DNA of 64,000 bases from JAHEAO01 sp942492375 (GTDB lineage Bacteria > Pseudomonadota > Alphaproteobacteria > Rhodobacterales > Rhodobacteraceae): contig CALOEL010000005.1 in assembly GCA_942492375.1 (NCBI GenBank), positions 124,001-188,000 on the forward strand, given 5' to 3'. The position numbers were made by a program, and so were the translations under genes. Below are positions 43,125-52,219 of the stretch, one piece after another (positions within the stretch are counted from its first letter, which is position 1; each line of letters begins with the position of its first letter). Under the pieces are notes generated by a model, which was given only the letters and a program-made list of their open reading frames with translations, was not told where the DNA came from and did no database searches.

Positions 43125-43988
43125 ATGGCCACAGGCAAGAACATTCGTACCTATTTCGAAGGGCTCTGGCATGACGGCGACACTCCGATCATGCGGGCCG
43201 CCGATCATGGATCCTGGCTTGGCACGACGGTCTTCGACGGCGCCCGCTCCGTCAACGGGCTGACGCCGGACCTGCTGGCCCACTGCGCCCGCGTCAACAA
43301 CTCGGCCAAGGCCCTGATGCTGACCCCCACCGAAACGGCCGAACGGATGGTCGAGATCGTGCAGGAAGGACTTGCCGCCTATCCCAAGGACGCCGCCATC
43401 TACATCCGGCCGATGTATTGGGGCATCGACGGCGATCCCACCGCCATCGTCCCCAAGCCCGACCTCACCGGCTTTGCCATCTGCCTGGAAGAGATCCCCT
43501 TCGCCAAGCCCGAGGCGACCGTGACGCTGACCACCACGCGGTTTCGCCGCCCGGTGCTGGAAAGCAGCGTGGTGAATGCCAAGGCGGGCTGCCTCTATCC
43601 CAACAATGCCCGGATGCTGGCAGAGGCGCGGGCCAAGGGCTATCACAACGCGCTGGCCGCCGACGCGCTTGGCAATGTCGCCGAGACCGCCACGACCAAT
43701 GTATTCATGGTCCGCGACGGAGAGGTCCTTACCCCCGTTCCCAACGGCACCTTCCTGGCCGGCATCACCCGCGCGCGCCATATCTCCAATCTCGCCGCCG
43801 ATGGCGTGACAGTGCGGGAATGCGTGCTAGGCTTCGACGACTTCCGTGACGCCGACGAGGTCTTCCTGTCTGGCAACATGTCCAAGGTGACGCCGGTCAC
43901 GGAATTCGACGGCACCCACTACCAAGTCGGCCCGGTGACCCGGCGGGTCAGGGAGATGTATTGGGACTGGGCCCAAAGTGGCGCGTGA
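43125..43988 (+). CDS. ilvE: Branched-chain amino acid aminotransferase-like (fold type IV)
   Basis: A 287-aa PLP enzyme. GLWHDGDTPIMRAADHGSWLG (N-terminal domain), AAIYIRPMYWGI, SSVVNAKAGCLYPNNARML (the Lys is the likely Schiff-base residue, about 154) and LGNVAETATTNVFMVRDGEVLTP are fold-type-IV signatures. Branched-chain 2-oxo acid transamination is the most likely reaction; D-amino-acid transaminases and ADC lyases share the fold. The start has GGAGAAA upstream. It overlaps the next gene by 11 nt. Confidence 0.87.
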   Translation: MATGKNIRTYFEGLWHDGDTPIMRAADHGSWLGTTVFDGARSVNGLTPDLLAHCARVNNSAKALMLTPTETAERMVEIVQEGLAAYPKDAAIYIRPMYWGIDGDPTAIVPKPDLTGFAICLEEIPFAKPEATVTLTTTRFRRPVLESSVVNAKAGCLYPNNARMLAEARAKGYHNALAADALGNVAETATTNVFMVRDGEVLTPVPNGTFLAGITRARHISNLAADGVTVRECVLGFDDFRDADEVFLSGNMSKVTPVTEFDGTHYQVGPVTRRVREMYWDWAQSGA

Positions 43989-45045
43989 CGGGTTCCTGCG
44001 GCACTGGATCATTCGTGCGCTGACACTTTCGACCCTGCTGTCCTTCGGGGCGGCGATCTACACGCTCAGCCTGAACCCTTTCGCCGCGCCGCTGGTTCTA
44101 CGCACCGCGTCAGATGCCCGGCTTGCGCTGGAACGTGCCCTGTCCCGCCGCGTGACCCCCGAATGGGTCGAGGCACGCATGGCCGAGGCTCTGGCAGAAA
44201 ACGATCTGGACCGGGTTCAGATGGTCGAGCAACTGGCACAGGAGCATGGGGTGGACATCGCTCCCGACCTGACAGCCCAGGCGCAGGCTTTGCGGGCGAG
44301 GTCGGGCGGCGTGCGCGCCTGCGGGCAATGCGCTGTCGATGTGACCACATGCCAAACCGCAGCGCAGGTCGCCGCTTGCAACATCAGTTTCGAGTTGACG
44401 CCCATCGGCGACGTGAACGCGCTGCGCCGCAATCTCATCGCGGGGTGGAGAGGCAAGGAGGTCGATACCCTCGAAGTCGGGCTCGCCGCGGTGGGGCTGG
44501 GCGCCACCGCCGCGGTGCTTGTCACTGGCGGCTCGAGTGCCCTGCTGAAGTCCGGGGCCACGTTGGTTCGGGTCGCCAGGCGGACGGGCAATCTGAGGCC
44601 CGCCTTCGCCCGGACCCTTGCAAGCGCCGCGGACTTGAACGTGAAATGGTCCGCCGTTCCCGGTTACCTTGCGCGCAGCCGCAGACTGGACGAGGTTGTG
44701 GATCCCGTCAGGCTTACCCGGCTGACCAGGATCGTCGAAGATCTTGACGCGATCGTCCGCAACACGTCGCCCGGCGATGCCATATACCTGCTGCGTCATG
44801 TCGACACCGCAGATGACGCCGCCCGCCTCGCTCGCGTCAGCGCGGCGATGGGCGACAAGACCCGCCGCACGACCTTTGCCCTTGGCAAGGCCCGCACCTT
44901 CCGGGCTCTGGTGCGTCTCAGCGATCTTGTGCTGGCTTTGCTGGGGCTTGCCGCCGCGATATTCCTGCAACTGCTGACGCTTCTGCAATTCGGCATCGAC
45001 CGGCTTCTCCGGTCCACGCGACCGGTTGCACGGACGATGCGTTGA
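43978..45045 (+). CDS. Unrecognised membrane protein with Cys cluster
   Basis: A 355-aa protein from a GTG inside the end of the aminotransferase gene. TM segments lie at about residues 10-32, 165-190 (glycine/alanine-rich) and 313-338. Between the first two is a four-Cys cluster, C115, C118, C125, C134 (ACGQCAVDVTTCQ...AAC), predicted outside the cytoplasm. That makes disulfides or metal binding plausible. The C-terminal part is Arg-rich and helical. I recognise no family. The 11-nt overlap suggests translational coupling to the aminotransferase. Confidence 0.75.
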   Translation: MARDGFLRHWIIRALTLSTLLSFGAAIYTLSLNPFAAPLVLRTASDARLALERALSRRVTPEWVEARMAEALAENDLDRVQMVEQLAQEHGVDIAPDLTAQAQALRARSGGVRACGQCAVDVTTCQTAAQVAACNISFELTPIGDVNALRRNLIAGWRGKEVDTLEVGLAAVGLGATAAVLVTGGSSALLKSGATLVRVARRTGNLRPAFARTLASAADLNVKWSAVPGYLARSRRLDEVVDPVRLTRLTRIVEDLDAIVRNTSPGDAIYLLRHVDTADDAARLARVSAAMGDKTRRTTFALGKARTFRALVRLSDLVLALLGLAAAIFLQLLTLLQFGIDRLLRSTRPVARTMR

Positions 45046-45080
45046 CGCCATGATGCCCGATGCCAGAGGGAGGCTGATCC

Positions 45081-45536
45081 ATGCGCAAGTTCCTGGTCGT
45101 GCTCGACGACAGCCGCGAATGCCTGAACGCGATGCGGTTCGCGGCGATGCGCGCGGCCAATACCGGCGGTGGCGTGCAGATTCTCTCGATCATCCCGCCG
45201 GACGAATTCCAGCACTGGATCGGCGTCGGAGAAATCATGCGCGAAGAGGCGCGCGAGCGCATCCATGCGCATTTCGAGGTTTTCGCCAAGTGGATGCGCG
45301 ACCGGCAGGGCGTCGATCCCGAACTGGTGATCCGCGAGGGCGAGGCCGTGCCCGAAATCCTTGCCCAGATCAAGGAGGACCCCGAGATCGGCGTGCTTGT
45401 CCTTGGTGCGGGCAGCGACAGCAAGGGGCCGGGGCCGCTGGTCAGCCAGCTGTCGCGCTCTGCGGGCGACCTGCCGGTGCCGATCACCATCGTGCCCGGC
45501 GAATTGTCGAAGGAACGGCTGGAAGCCGTGACCTAG
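45081..45536 (+). CDS. Universal stress protein family (UspA-like)
   Basis: A 151-aa single-domain protein. KFLVVLDDSRECLNAMRFAAMRA begins the fold and IGVLVLGAGSDSKGPGPLVSQLSR carries the G-2x-G-9x-G-S/T-type nucleotide-binding loop in degenerate form, so ATP binding is uncertain. AGGGAGG precedes the ATG. It lies immediately upstream of the Irr-box region. Confidence 0.88.
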   Translation: MRKFLVVLDDSRECLNAMRFAAMRAANTGGGVQILSIIPPDEFQHWIGVGEIMREEARERIHAHFEVFAKWMRDRQGVDPELVIREGEAVPEILAQIKEDPEIGVLVLGAGSDSKGPGPLVSQLSRSAGDLPVPITIVPGELSKERLEAVT

Positions 45537-45553
45537 TTTAGAACCGTTCTAAA
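45537..45553. promoter_or_regulatory. Irr box (iron control element)
   Basis: TTTAGAA-CCG-TTCTAAA is a perfect 17-bp palindrome identical in arms to the ICE motif bound by the haem-responsive regulator Irr in alphaproteobacteria. It ends 2 bp before the -35 of the nfuA promoter, so Irr could activate or repress nfuA. Regulation is inferred from the motif. Confidence 0.8.
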
Positions 45554-45555
45554 CC

Positions 45556-45584
45556 TTGACTCGACGCGGTCCGAGGCGCATATC
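45556..45584 (+). promoter_or_regulatory. Sigma-70 promoter of nfuA-tsaB-rimI
   Basis: TTGACT (45556-45561), a 17-bp spacer and CATATC (45579-45584). Transcription would begin near 45591, leaving a leader of about 18 nt before nfuA. It directly abuts the Irr box. Confidence 0.7.
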
Positions 45585-45608
45585 GGGGGCAGCACAAGGA
45601 TTTTTGTC

Positions 45609-46169
45609 ATGTTCATCCAGACCGAATCTACACCCAATCCCGCAACGATGAAGTTCCTGCCCGGGCAGGCCGTGCTCGATGCCGGGACGGCGGATTTTCC
45701 CAGCTCCGACACAGCCGACAGATCGCCGCTGGCAATGCGCGTCTTCGCGGTCGAGGGCGTCACCGGGGTATTCCTCGGCAACGATTTCGTGACCGTGACC
45801 AAGGCAGACGGGGTCGAATGGGACCATGTCAAACCCTCGATCCTGGGCGCGATCATGGAACACTTCCAGTCGGGCCAGCCGGCGATCGAAGGCGAGCAGC
45901 AGGAAAGCGGCCATGCCGCCCATGACGGCCCTGACAGCGATATCGTCAATCAGATCAAGGAGCTGCTTGATACCCGCGTGCGGCCTGCCGTCGCCCAGGA
46001 TGGCGGCGACATCACCTTTCACGGCTTCGACCGGGGCATCGTCTACCTGCACATGCAAGGCGCCTGCGCCGGCTGCCCCTCGTCCACGCTGACGCTGAAG
46101 ATGGGGATCGAGAACCTGCTGCGCCACTACATCCCCGAAGTGGTCGAGGTGCGGCCGGTTGCCGCCTGA
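45609..46169 (+). CDS. nfuA: NfuA-type iron-sulfur carrier protein
   Basis: A 186-aa protein with an N-terminal Nfu_N domain (MFIQTESTPNPATMKFLPGQ) and a C-terminal NifU-like domain with QDGGDITFHGFDRGIVYLHM and the cluster-binding ACAGCPSSTLTLKMGIE (Cys-x-x-Cys). It delivers Fe-S clusters to client enzymes. It is preceded by an Irr box and a sigma-70 promoter, consistent with iron control. AAGGA precedes the ATG. Confidence 0.94.
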   Translation: MFIQTESTPNPATMKFLPGQAVLDAGTADFPSSDTADRSPLAMRVFAVEGVTGVFLGNDFVTVTKADGVEWDHVKPSILGAIMEHFQSGQPAIEGEQQESGHAAHDGPDSDIVNQIKELLDTRVRPAVAQDGGDITFHGFDRGIVYLHMQGACAGCPSSTLTLKMGIENLLRHYIPEVVEVRPVAA

Positions 46170-46842
46170 TCCGACGATCCTGGCTTTCGATACATCGGCC
46201 GCGCACTGCGCGGCCGCTTTGCTGAAGAACGGCGTCATTCTCGGCGAGTGCTTGGAACATCTGTCGCGCGGTCAGGCCGAGCGACTGATGCCGATGCTCG
46301 AGGAACTCCTGACTGATCACGGCCTTGCATGGCGCGATATCGATGCGCTGGCGGTCGGGATCGGGCCGGGCAATTTCACCGGCATCCGCATCTCGGTCTC
46401 TGCGGCGCGGGGGCTGGCGCTGGGGCTGGATATCCCGGCTGTCGGCGTCTCGATCTTCGAGGTGATGCGGCTTTGCGGCGGCGCGGCCAGCTCCGCCGCC
46501 GAGATCATCAGCCTGGAAGCCCCGCGCGGCGAGGCCTATGTCCAGCCCTTCCGGGTCGGCGAGGCGCAATCCGCACCGCGCCAGATCGACCCCGCCGCGC
46601 CGCCCGCCGATCTTCGGTTCGCGGAGGCTCTGCAGGTTCGCGGCTACCGTGCAGAAGACATCGCGCGCTCACTGGGCGCCTCGGCCGTTCCCGCCGAGCT
46701 CAGCGACATCGCCCAGCATCTGGCGCAGGTGGCCAGGCGCCGCCTGTCAGAGGGCGGCGCGCCTGGCCGACCCGCCCCGCTCTATGTCCGGGCCGCCGAT
46801 GCTGCCCCGCCCCGCGATCCGGCCCCGGTCGTCCTGCCGTGA
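46159..46842 (+). CDS. tsaB: tRNA threonylcarbamoyladenosine (t6A37) protein TsaB
   Basis: A 227-aa TsaB/YeaZ protein, dimerisation partner of TsaD for t6A37 modification. ILAFDTSAAHCAAALL, HLSRGQAERLMPMLEELL, LAVGIGPGNFTGIRISVSAARGLALGL and SLEAPRGEAYVQPF are characteristic. The TTG at 46159 (MPPDPTILAFD) is inferred, since no ATG or GTG is positioned upstream of the conserved core. It overlaps the nfuA stop by 11 nt, implying coupling. Confidence 0.92.
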   Translation: MPPDPTILAFDTSAAHCAAALLKNGVILGECLEHLSRGQAERLMPMLEELLTDHGLAWRDIDALAVGIGPGNFTGIRISVSAARGLALGLDIPAVGVSIFEVMRLCGGAASSAAEIISLEAPRGEAYVQPFRVGEAQSAPRQIDPAAPPADLRFAEALQVRGYRAEDIARSLGASAVPAELSDIAQHLAQVARRRLSEGGAPGRPAPLYVRAADAAPPRDPAPVVLP

Positions 46843-47249
46843 CATCCGACGACCTTGCGCGGCTCCACGCCCGCTGTTTCACCAGCCCGCGCCCCTGGAC
46901 CGCCGCCGAATTCGCGGCGCTTCTCGACGATCCGCATAACTGCCTGGTCTGCCGGGACGATGCCTTCGCCATGGGACGCGTCATCGCCGACGAGGCCGAG
47001 GTCCTGACCATCGCGGTCGCCCCGGACCAGCGGCGCACGGGGATCGGCCGCGCGTTGATCGGCGTTCTTGAAACGAAGCTGAAGTCGCGCGGCGCGGTCA
47101 CCTGCTTTCTGGAGGTGGCCGCCGACAATGGCCCCGCGCTCGCGCTTTACCGTTCGCTTGGCTATCGCGAAGCCGGGCGAAGGAAGGGCTATTACCGAAA
47201 ACCCGACGCGCCTGCCGTCGACGCGCTGTCGTTTTCCCGCGATCTCTGA
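46839..47249 (+). CDS. rimI: RimI-like GNAT acetyltransferase
   Basis: A 136-aa N-acetyltransferase, probable ribosomal-protein S18 alanine N-acetyltransferase. LTIAVAPDQRRTGIGRALIGVLE (acetyl-CoA loop) and FLEVAADNGPALALYRSLGYREAGRRKGYY are typical of RimI. It follows tsaB with a GTGA overlap. tsaB-rimI pairing is common in bacteria, and nfuA-tsaB-rimI forms a compact operon here. Confidence 0.9.
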   Translation: MTSDDLARLHARCFTSPRPWTAAEFAALLDDPHNCLVCRDDAFAMGRVIADEAEVLTIAVAPDQRRTGIGRALIGVLETKLKSRGAVTCFLEVAADNGPALALYRSLGYREAGRRKGYYRKPDAPAVDALSFSRDL

Positions 47250-47429
47250 TCGTCCCCTGCGGAGGTTTTCGCGGCCAAACGCCCGCCCTCACGTCAATGA
47301 AATCAAAAAGCTATTGACGCTATTGGGCTGCTGCGGCCTTAATCGGCGATGATCAGACCTGATCTGCTCGCTTTTCTGGGGCTGCGCGACAAATGACGCA
47401 GGCCTCACATTTCAAACTGGGAGAAAAGT

Positions 47430-48419
47430 ATGACCCTGACGCAGAAACTCATGGGCGCCGCCGCTTCGCTGGCGATCAGCGCGACCGCGGTGATCGCCGA
47501 ACCCGCGATCATCTTCGACTTGGGCGGCAAGTTCGACAAGTCGTTCAACGAGGCCGCCAATGCCGGCGCCCAGCGCTGGTCCGAGGAGACCGGCGAATCC
47601 TACCGCGAAATCGAGCTGAGTTCCGAAGCCCAGCGCGAACAGGCGCTGCGCCGCTTCGCCGAAGCCGGCAACAATCCGATCGTGATGACCGGCTTCGCCT
47701 TCGAATCGGCGCTGTCGACCGTTGCGCAGGATTACCCGGACACCAAGTTCGCGATCATCGACATGGTGGTGGATCAGCCCAACGTGCGCTCTGTCGTTTT
47801 CAGCGAACATGAAGGCTCCTACCTGGTCGGCGTCGCCGCCGCCAAGGCCAGCGAAAGCGGCACGGTCGGCTTCATCGGCGGCATGGATGTGCCACTGATC
47901 CGGAAATTCGCCTGCGGTTACGTGCAGGGCGTCAAGGCGACCAACCCGGATGCGACGGTGATCCAGAACATGACCGGCACGACGCCGGCCGCGTGGAACG
48001 ACCCGGTGAAGGGCGCCGAACTGACCAAGGCGCAGATCGCGCAGGGTGCGGACGTGGTTTATGCCGCCGCGGGCGGCACCGGCGTCGGCGTGCTTCAGGC
48101 CGCTGCCGACGAAAACATCCTGTCGATCGGCGTCGACAGCAACCAGAACTACCTGCATCCCGGCCAGGTCCTGACCTCGATGCTGAAGCGGGTAGACAAC
48201 GCGGTCTACGACGCGTTCAGCCAGGGCGCCGAGCTTGAGACCGGCATCAATGTCATCGGCGTCGCCGAAGGCGGCATCGACTATGCAGTGGACGAGAACA
48301 ATGCCGAGGTCTTCTCGGACGAGATCAAGACCGCGGTCGAGGAAGCCAAGCAGGGCATCATCGACGGGTCGATCCAGGTCCATGACTACATGTCCGATGA
48401 CAGCTGCCCGGTCAGCTAA
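47430..48419 (+). CDS. BMP-family ABC transporter substrate-binding protein
   Basis: A 329-aa periplasmic protein with a signal peptide (TLTQKLMGAAASLAISATAVIA). The Bmp/PnrA fold is recognisable: AIIFDLGGKFDKSFNEAANAGAQ (about residues 25-47), VGFIGGMDVPLIRKFACGYVQG, DVVYAAAGGTGVGVLQAA and SIGVDSNQNYLHPGQVLTSMLKRVD. These proteins bind purine or pyrimidine nucleosides. It heads a four-gene importer operon. GGGAG lies 10 nt before the ATG. Confidence 0.93.
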   Translation: MTLTQKLMGAAASLAISATAVIAEPAIIFDLGGKFDKSFNEAANAGAQRWSEETGESYREIELSSEAQREQALRRFAEAGNNPIVMTGFAFESALSTVAQDYPDTKFAIIDMVVDQPNVRSVVFSEHEGSYLVGVAAAKASESGTVGFIGGMDVPLIRKFACGYVQGVKATNPDATVIQNMTGTTPAAWNDPVKGAELTKAQIAQGADVVYAAAGGTGVGVLQAAADENILSIGVDSNQNYLHPGQVLTSMLKRVDNAVYDAFSQGAELETGINVIGVAEGGIDYAVDENNAEVFSDEIKTAVEEAKQGIIDGSIQVHDYMSDDSCPVS

Positions 48420-48428
48420 GGCACGGTC

Positions 48429-50000
48429 GTGACCACACAAACCACAAAGGGGCGGCAAGACGATGCCGCCCCGGCGATCGAGCTTCGCGGCATCTCGAAG
48501 GCGTTCGGCCCGGTGCAGGCGAACAAGGACATCTCGATCAGCGTGAAGAAAGGCACGATCCACGGGATCATCGGCGAGAACGGCGCCGGCAAGTCCACGC
48601 TGATGTCGATCCTCTACGGCTTCTACAGGGCCGATGCGGGCGAGATTTTCATCAACGGCCAGAAGACCGAGATCCCCGACAGCCAGGCCGCCATCGCTGC
48701 CGGCATCGGCATGGTGTTCCAGCATTTCAAGCTGGTCGAGAATTTCACCGTGCTGGAAAACGTCATCCTCGGGGTCGAGGACGGGCCGATGCTGAAAGCC
48801 TCGCTGGACAAGGCGCGCGACACGTTGACCTCGCTGGCCAAGGAATACGAACTCAACGTCGATCCCGACGCGAAGATCGAGGATCTGTCGGTTGGTCACC
48901 AGCAGCGCGTCGAGATCCTCAAGGCGCTCTACCGGCAGGCCGAGATCCTGATCCTCGACGAGCCCACCGGCGTGCTGACGCCCGCCGAGGCCGATCACCT
49001 CTTCCGCATCCTCGAAGGGCTGAAGAACGAGGGCAAGACGATCATCCTGATCACCCACAAGCTGCGCGAGATCATGGAGATCACCGACACCGTCAGCGTT
49101 ATGCGGCGCGGCGAGATGACCTCGACGGTCAGGACCGTGGACACCTCGCCCGAGGATCTGGCCGAGCGAATGGTCGGCCGCAAGGTACTGCTGCGGGTCG
49201 ATAAGGCCCCGTCAAAGCCCGGCAAGACGGTGCTGGAAGTCAAGAACCTCCGCGTCGTCGACGAGGACAAGGTCGAAAGGGTGCGCGGCATTTCGTTCGA
49301 CGTCCACGCCGGCGAGATCGTCGGCATCGCCGGTGTGTCCGGCAACGGTCAGTCGGAACTGCTCGAGGTTCTGGGCGGCTACCAGCGCGCGACCGGCACG
49401 ATCCTTGTCAATGGCGACGAGATCGACCTGACCGGCAGCCATTCCGACGGCCAGTCGCGCCGCGCCCGCGGCATCGCCCATGTGCCGGAGGACCGCCAGG
49501 CCGAGGGTCTGGTAATGGATTACATGGCCTGGGAGAACATGGTCTTCGGCTATCACCACGACCCACGCTTCCAGAAGAACCGCTGGCTGATGGACAATGC
49601 CGCAATTCGCACCGACACCGAGGCGAAGATGGAACGGTTCGACGTGCGCCCGCCCAATCCGCGGCTGCAGGCCAAGAACTTTTCCGGCGGCAACCAGCAG
49701 AAGATCGTGCTGGCCCGCGAGATCGAGCGCGATCCCGACCTGCTGCTGGTCGGCCAGCCGACGCGCGGCGTCGATATCGGCGCGATCGAGTTCATCCACC
49801 AGCGGATCATCGAATTGCGCGATCAGGGCAAGGCGATCCTGCTGGTCAGCGTCGAGCTGGAAGAGATCCTGTCGCTGGCCGACCGGATCCTCGTGATGTT
49901 CGACGGCCGCATCATGGGCGAGCGCGATCCGGCCAAAACCAACGAACGCGAGCTTGGCCTCTTGATGGCCGGGGTCGCGGACAAGGGGGAAGCCGCCTGA
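48429..50000 (+). CDS. Nucleoside-type ABC transporter ATPase (two NBDs)
   Basis: A 523-aa fused ATPase. The first NBD has Walker A GENGAGKST (about residue 55) and signature LSVGHQQRVEILKAL. The second has the degenerate P-loop GVSGNGQSE and signature FSGGNQQKIVLAREIE, as in sugar/nucleoside (YufO/NupA) ATPases. The start is GTG 48429, 9 nt after the preceding stop. The stop TGA shares its A with the ATG of the first permease. Confidence 0.95.
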   Translation: MTTQTTKGRQDDAAPAIELRGISKAFGPVQANKDISISVKKGTIHGIIGENGAGKSTLMSILYGFYRADAGEIFINGQKTEIPDSQAAIAAGIGMVFQHFKLVENFTVLENVILGVEDGPMLKASLDKARDTLTSLAKEYELNVDPDAKIEDLSVGHQQRVEILKALYRQAEILILDEPTGVLTPAEADHLFRILEGLKNEGKTIILITHKLREIMEITDTVSVMRRGEMTSTVRTVDTSPEDLAERMVGRKVLLRVDKAPSKPGKTVLEVKNLRVVDEDKVERVRGISFDVHAGEIVGIAGVSGNGQSELLEVLGGYQRATGTILVNGDEIDLTGSHSDGQSRRARGIAHVPEDRQAEGLVMDYMAWENMVFGYHHDPRFQKNRWLMDNAAIRTDTEAKMERFDVRPPNPRLQAKNFSGGNQQKIVLAREIERDPDLLLVGQPTRGVDIGAIEFIHQRIIELRDQGKAILLVSVELEEILSLADRILVMFDGRIMGERDPAKTNERELGLLMAGVADKGEAA

Positions 50001-51097
50001 TGAGCAAGATGCCGAAATGGGCGGACCTGTTCCTGATCCCGGCGATCAACCTGGTTCTCGCCTTCATTGCGGCCGGACTGGTTGTGCTGGCGATCGGGCA
50101 GAACCCGATCGACGCGATCTATTTCATGATCAAGGGCGCGCTCGGATCGACCTCGGGCATCGGCTATACGCTCTACTACGCCACGAATTACATCTTCACC
50201 GGGCTTGCTGTCGCGGTGGCGTTCCATGCGCGGCTCTTCAACATTGGCGGCGAGGGCCAGGCCGCCGTCGGCGGCATCGGCGCGGCGGTGGTGCTTCTGG
50301 CGGTGGATTGGCCGCACTGGACCGTCGCCCTGCCCTTCGCGGTCATAGGCGCGGCGGCCTTCGGCGCGGCCTGGGCCTTCGTCCCGGCCTATCTGCAGGC
50401 CAAGCGCGGCAGCCACATCGTCATCACGACGATCATGTTCAACTTCATCGCGGCGGCGCTTCTCGGCTTCCTGCTGAACGGCGTCCTGAAGAACCCCGCC
50501 ACGCAGAACGCCGAAACCCGCAACTTCGGCGCGGGGTCGCACCTGCCGACAGCGCATGAAATGCTGGCCCCGTTCGGCATCGAGTTCTCGCGCTCCGCGC
50601 CGCTCAACTTCAGCTTCCTTCTGGCGCTGCTCTGCGCTTTCCTCGTCTGGCTGCTTATCTGGCGCACGCGCCTCGGCTACCAGATCCGGGCCTTCGGCCA
50701 TAACGAAAGCGCGGCGCGCTATGCCGGCATCTCGGCGGTGCGGATCACCATCCTCGCGATGCTGATTTCGGGCGGGCTGGCGGGGCTCCTGTCGATCAAC
50801 GTGGTGATGGGAGAGCAGGAGCGCCTGATCAAGGAATTCGTCGAGGGCGCGGGCTTCGTAGGCATCGCGGTGGCGCTGATGGGCCGCAGTCATCCGTTCG
50901 GCATCGTGCTGGCGGCGCTGCTCTTCGGGATGCTGACCCAGGGCGGGTTCGAACTGCTGTGGGAAATGCCGGGCATGTCGCGCGAAATGGTGCTGGTCAT
51001 CCAGGCGCTGATCATCCTCTTTACCGGCGCGCTCGACCACATGGTCCGCGACCCGATCGAGCGGTTCTTCATCCGCATGAAAAGAAGGGCGGCCTGA
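50000..51097 (+). CDS. ABC transporter permease, nucleoside uptake
   Basis: A 365-aa BPD_transp_2 permease with about 9-10 TM helices. IFTGLAVAVAFHARLFNIGGEGQAAVGG and VIGAAAFGAAWAFVPAYLQA are typical; the EAA-like region is AFGHNESAARYAGISAVRI. It resembles YufP/NupB. It overlaps both neighbours by 1 nt, so the importer genes are fully coupled. Confidence 0.94.
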   Translation: MSKMPKWADLFLIPAINLVLAFIAAGLVVLAIGQNPIDAIYFMIKGALGSTSGIGYTLYYATNYIFTGLAVAVAFHARLFNIGGEGQAAVGGIGAAVVLLAVDWPHWTVALPFAVIGAAAFGAAWAFVPAYLQAKRGSHIVITTIMFNFIAAALLGFLLNGVLKNPATQNAETRNFGAGSHLPTAHEMLAPFGIEFSRSAPLNFSFLLALLCAFLVWLLIWRTRLGYQIRAFGHNESAARYAGISAVRITILAMLISGGLAGLLSINVVMGEQERLIKEFVEGAGFVGIAVALMGRSHPFGIVLAALLFGMLTQGGFELLWEMPGMSREMVLVIQALIILFTGALDHMVRDPIERFFIRMKRRAA

Positions 51098-52068
51098 TGG
51101 ACAGCTTCCTGCAACTGATCCTGACACTCGACATGACGATCCGGCTGTCGGTCGTGCTGTTGCTGGCCTGCCTTGCGGGGCTCTTCTCGGAACGCTCGGG
51201 CATCATCGATATCGGGCTGGAGGGCAAGATGCTGATCGCCGCCTTCTTCGCCGCGGCCGCGGCCTTTCATTCCGGAAACGTCTGGATCGGCGTCCTGGCG
51301 GGCTGCGCCGCCTCGCTGACTTTCTCGATGATCCACGGGCTCGCCTCGATCACCTATCGCGGCAATCAACTGATCTCGGGCGTCGCGATCAATTTCCTCG
51401 CCTCGGGCCTGACCGTCGTGATCGGCAATGCCTGGTACAAGCAGGGCGGCCAGACGCCAACGCTGTCGGGCGCGTCCCGCTTTCACGCGATCGAGCTGCC
51501 CTTCGCCCGCGCCGTGCAGGACGTGCCGTTGCTGGGCCCGATCTACAGTGACCTGATCTCAGGCCACAACGCGCTGGTCTATCTCGCCTTCCTGACCGTG
51601 CCGCTGACCTGGTTCGTGCTGTTTCGCACCCGCTTCGGCCTGCGGCTGCGGGCGGTGGGCGAAAACCCCGCCTCGGTCGATACCGCCGGCATTTCGGTTG
51701 TGAAACTGCGCTATCAGGCGCTGATCATCACCGGCATCCTCTGCGGGCTGGCGGGGGCCTACCTGTCCACCGCGCAAGCCGCGGGCTTCGGCCGGGAGAT
51801 GACCGCGGGCCGCGGCTATATCGCGCTGGCGGCGCTGATCTTCGCGAAATGGCGGCCATGGTACGCGATGGGGGCCTGCCTGCTGTTCGGCCTGCTCGAG
51901 GCGATTTCGAACCTGTTTCCCAACATCAACGTCTTCGGCCTCGTCACCATCCCGGTGCAGTTCACCCAGGCGCTGCCCTACATCCTCACGGTGGTGATCC
52001 TCGCCGGTTTCGTCGGCAAGGCGATCCCGCCGCGCGCGGGTGGCCAGCCTTATGTGAAGGAACGCTAG
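51097..52068 (+). CDS. ABC transporter permease, nucleoside uptake
   Basis: A 323-aa second BPD_transp_2 permease (YufQ/NupC type). LACLAGLFSERSGIIDIGLEGKMLIAAF and LRLRAVGENPASVDTAGISVVKLRYQAL are diagnostic. It forms the heteromeric membrane channel with the preceding permease. The start ATG shares its A with the upstream TGA. It ends the importer operon; the following 151 bp hold a possible promoter for the TauE gene. Confidence 0.94.
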   Translation: MDSFLQLILTLDMTIRLSVVLLLACLAGLFSERSGIIDIGLEGKMLIAAFFAAAAAFHSGNVWIGVLAGCAASLTFSMIHGLASITYRGNQLISGVAINFLASGLTVVIGNAWYKQGGQTPTLSGASRFHAIELPFARAVQDVPLLGPIYSDLISGHNALVYLAFLTVPLTWFVLFRTRFGLRLRAVGENPASVDTAGISVVKLRYQALIITGILCGLAGAYLSTAQAAGFGREMTAGRGYIALAALIFAKWRPWYAMGACLLFGLLEAISNLFPNINVFGLVTIPVQFTQALPYILTVVILAGFVGKAIPPRAGGQPYVKER

Positions 52069-52219
52069 ACCGCCCGGATCGGTCCAGCCCGGCGAAGTCT
52101 TTAGCGCCAGTGCCACTTGCGCCCTAATGTTGACGGGTTTCCGGGGCGTCAGGGGTTTGACACCTATGGCCTAAAGGGGTTCTCTGGTCTAAACGGCCTG
52201 AAGCCGCCGGAACCGCGAC

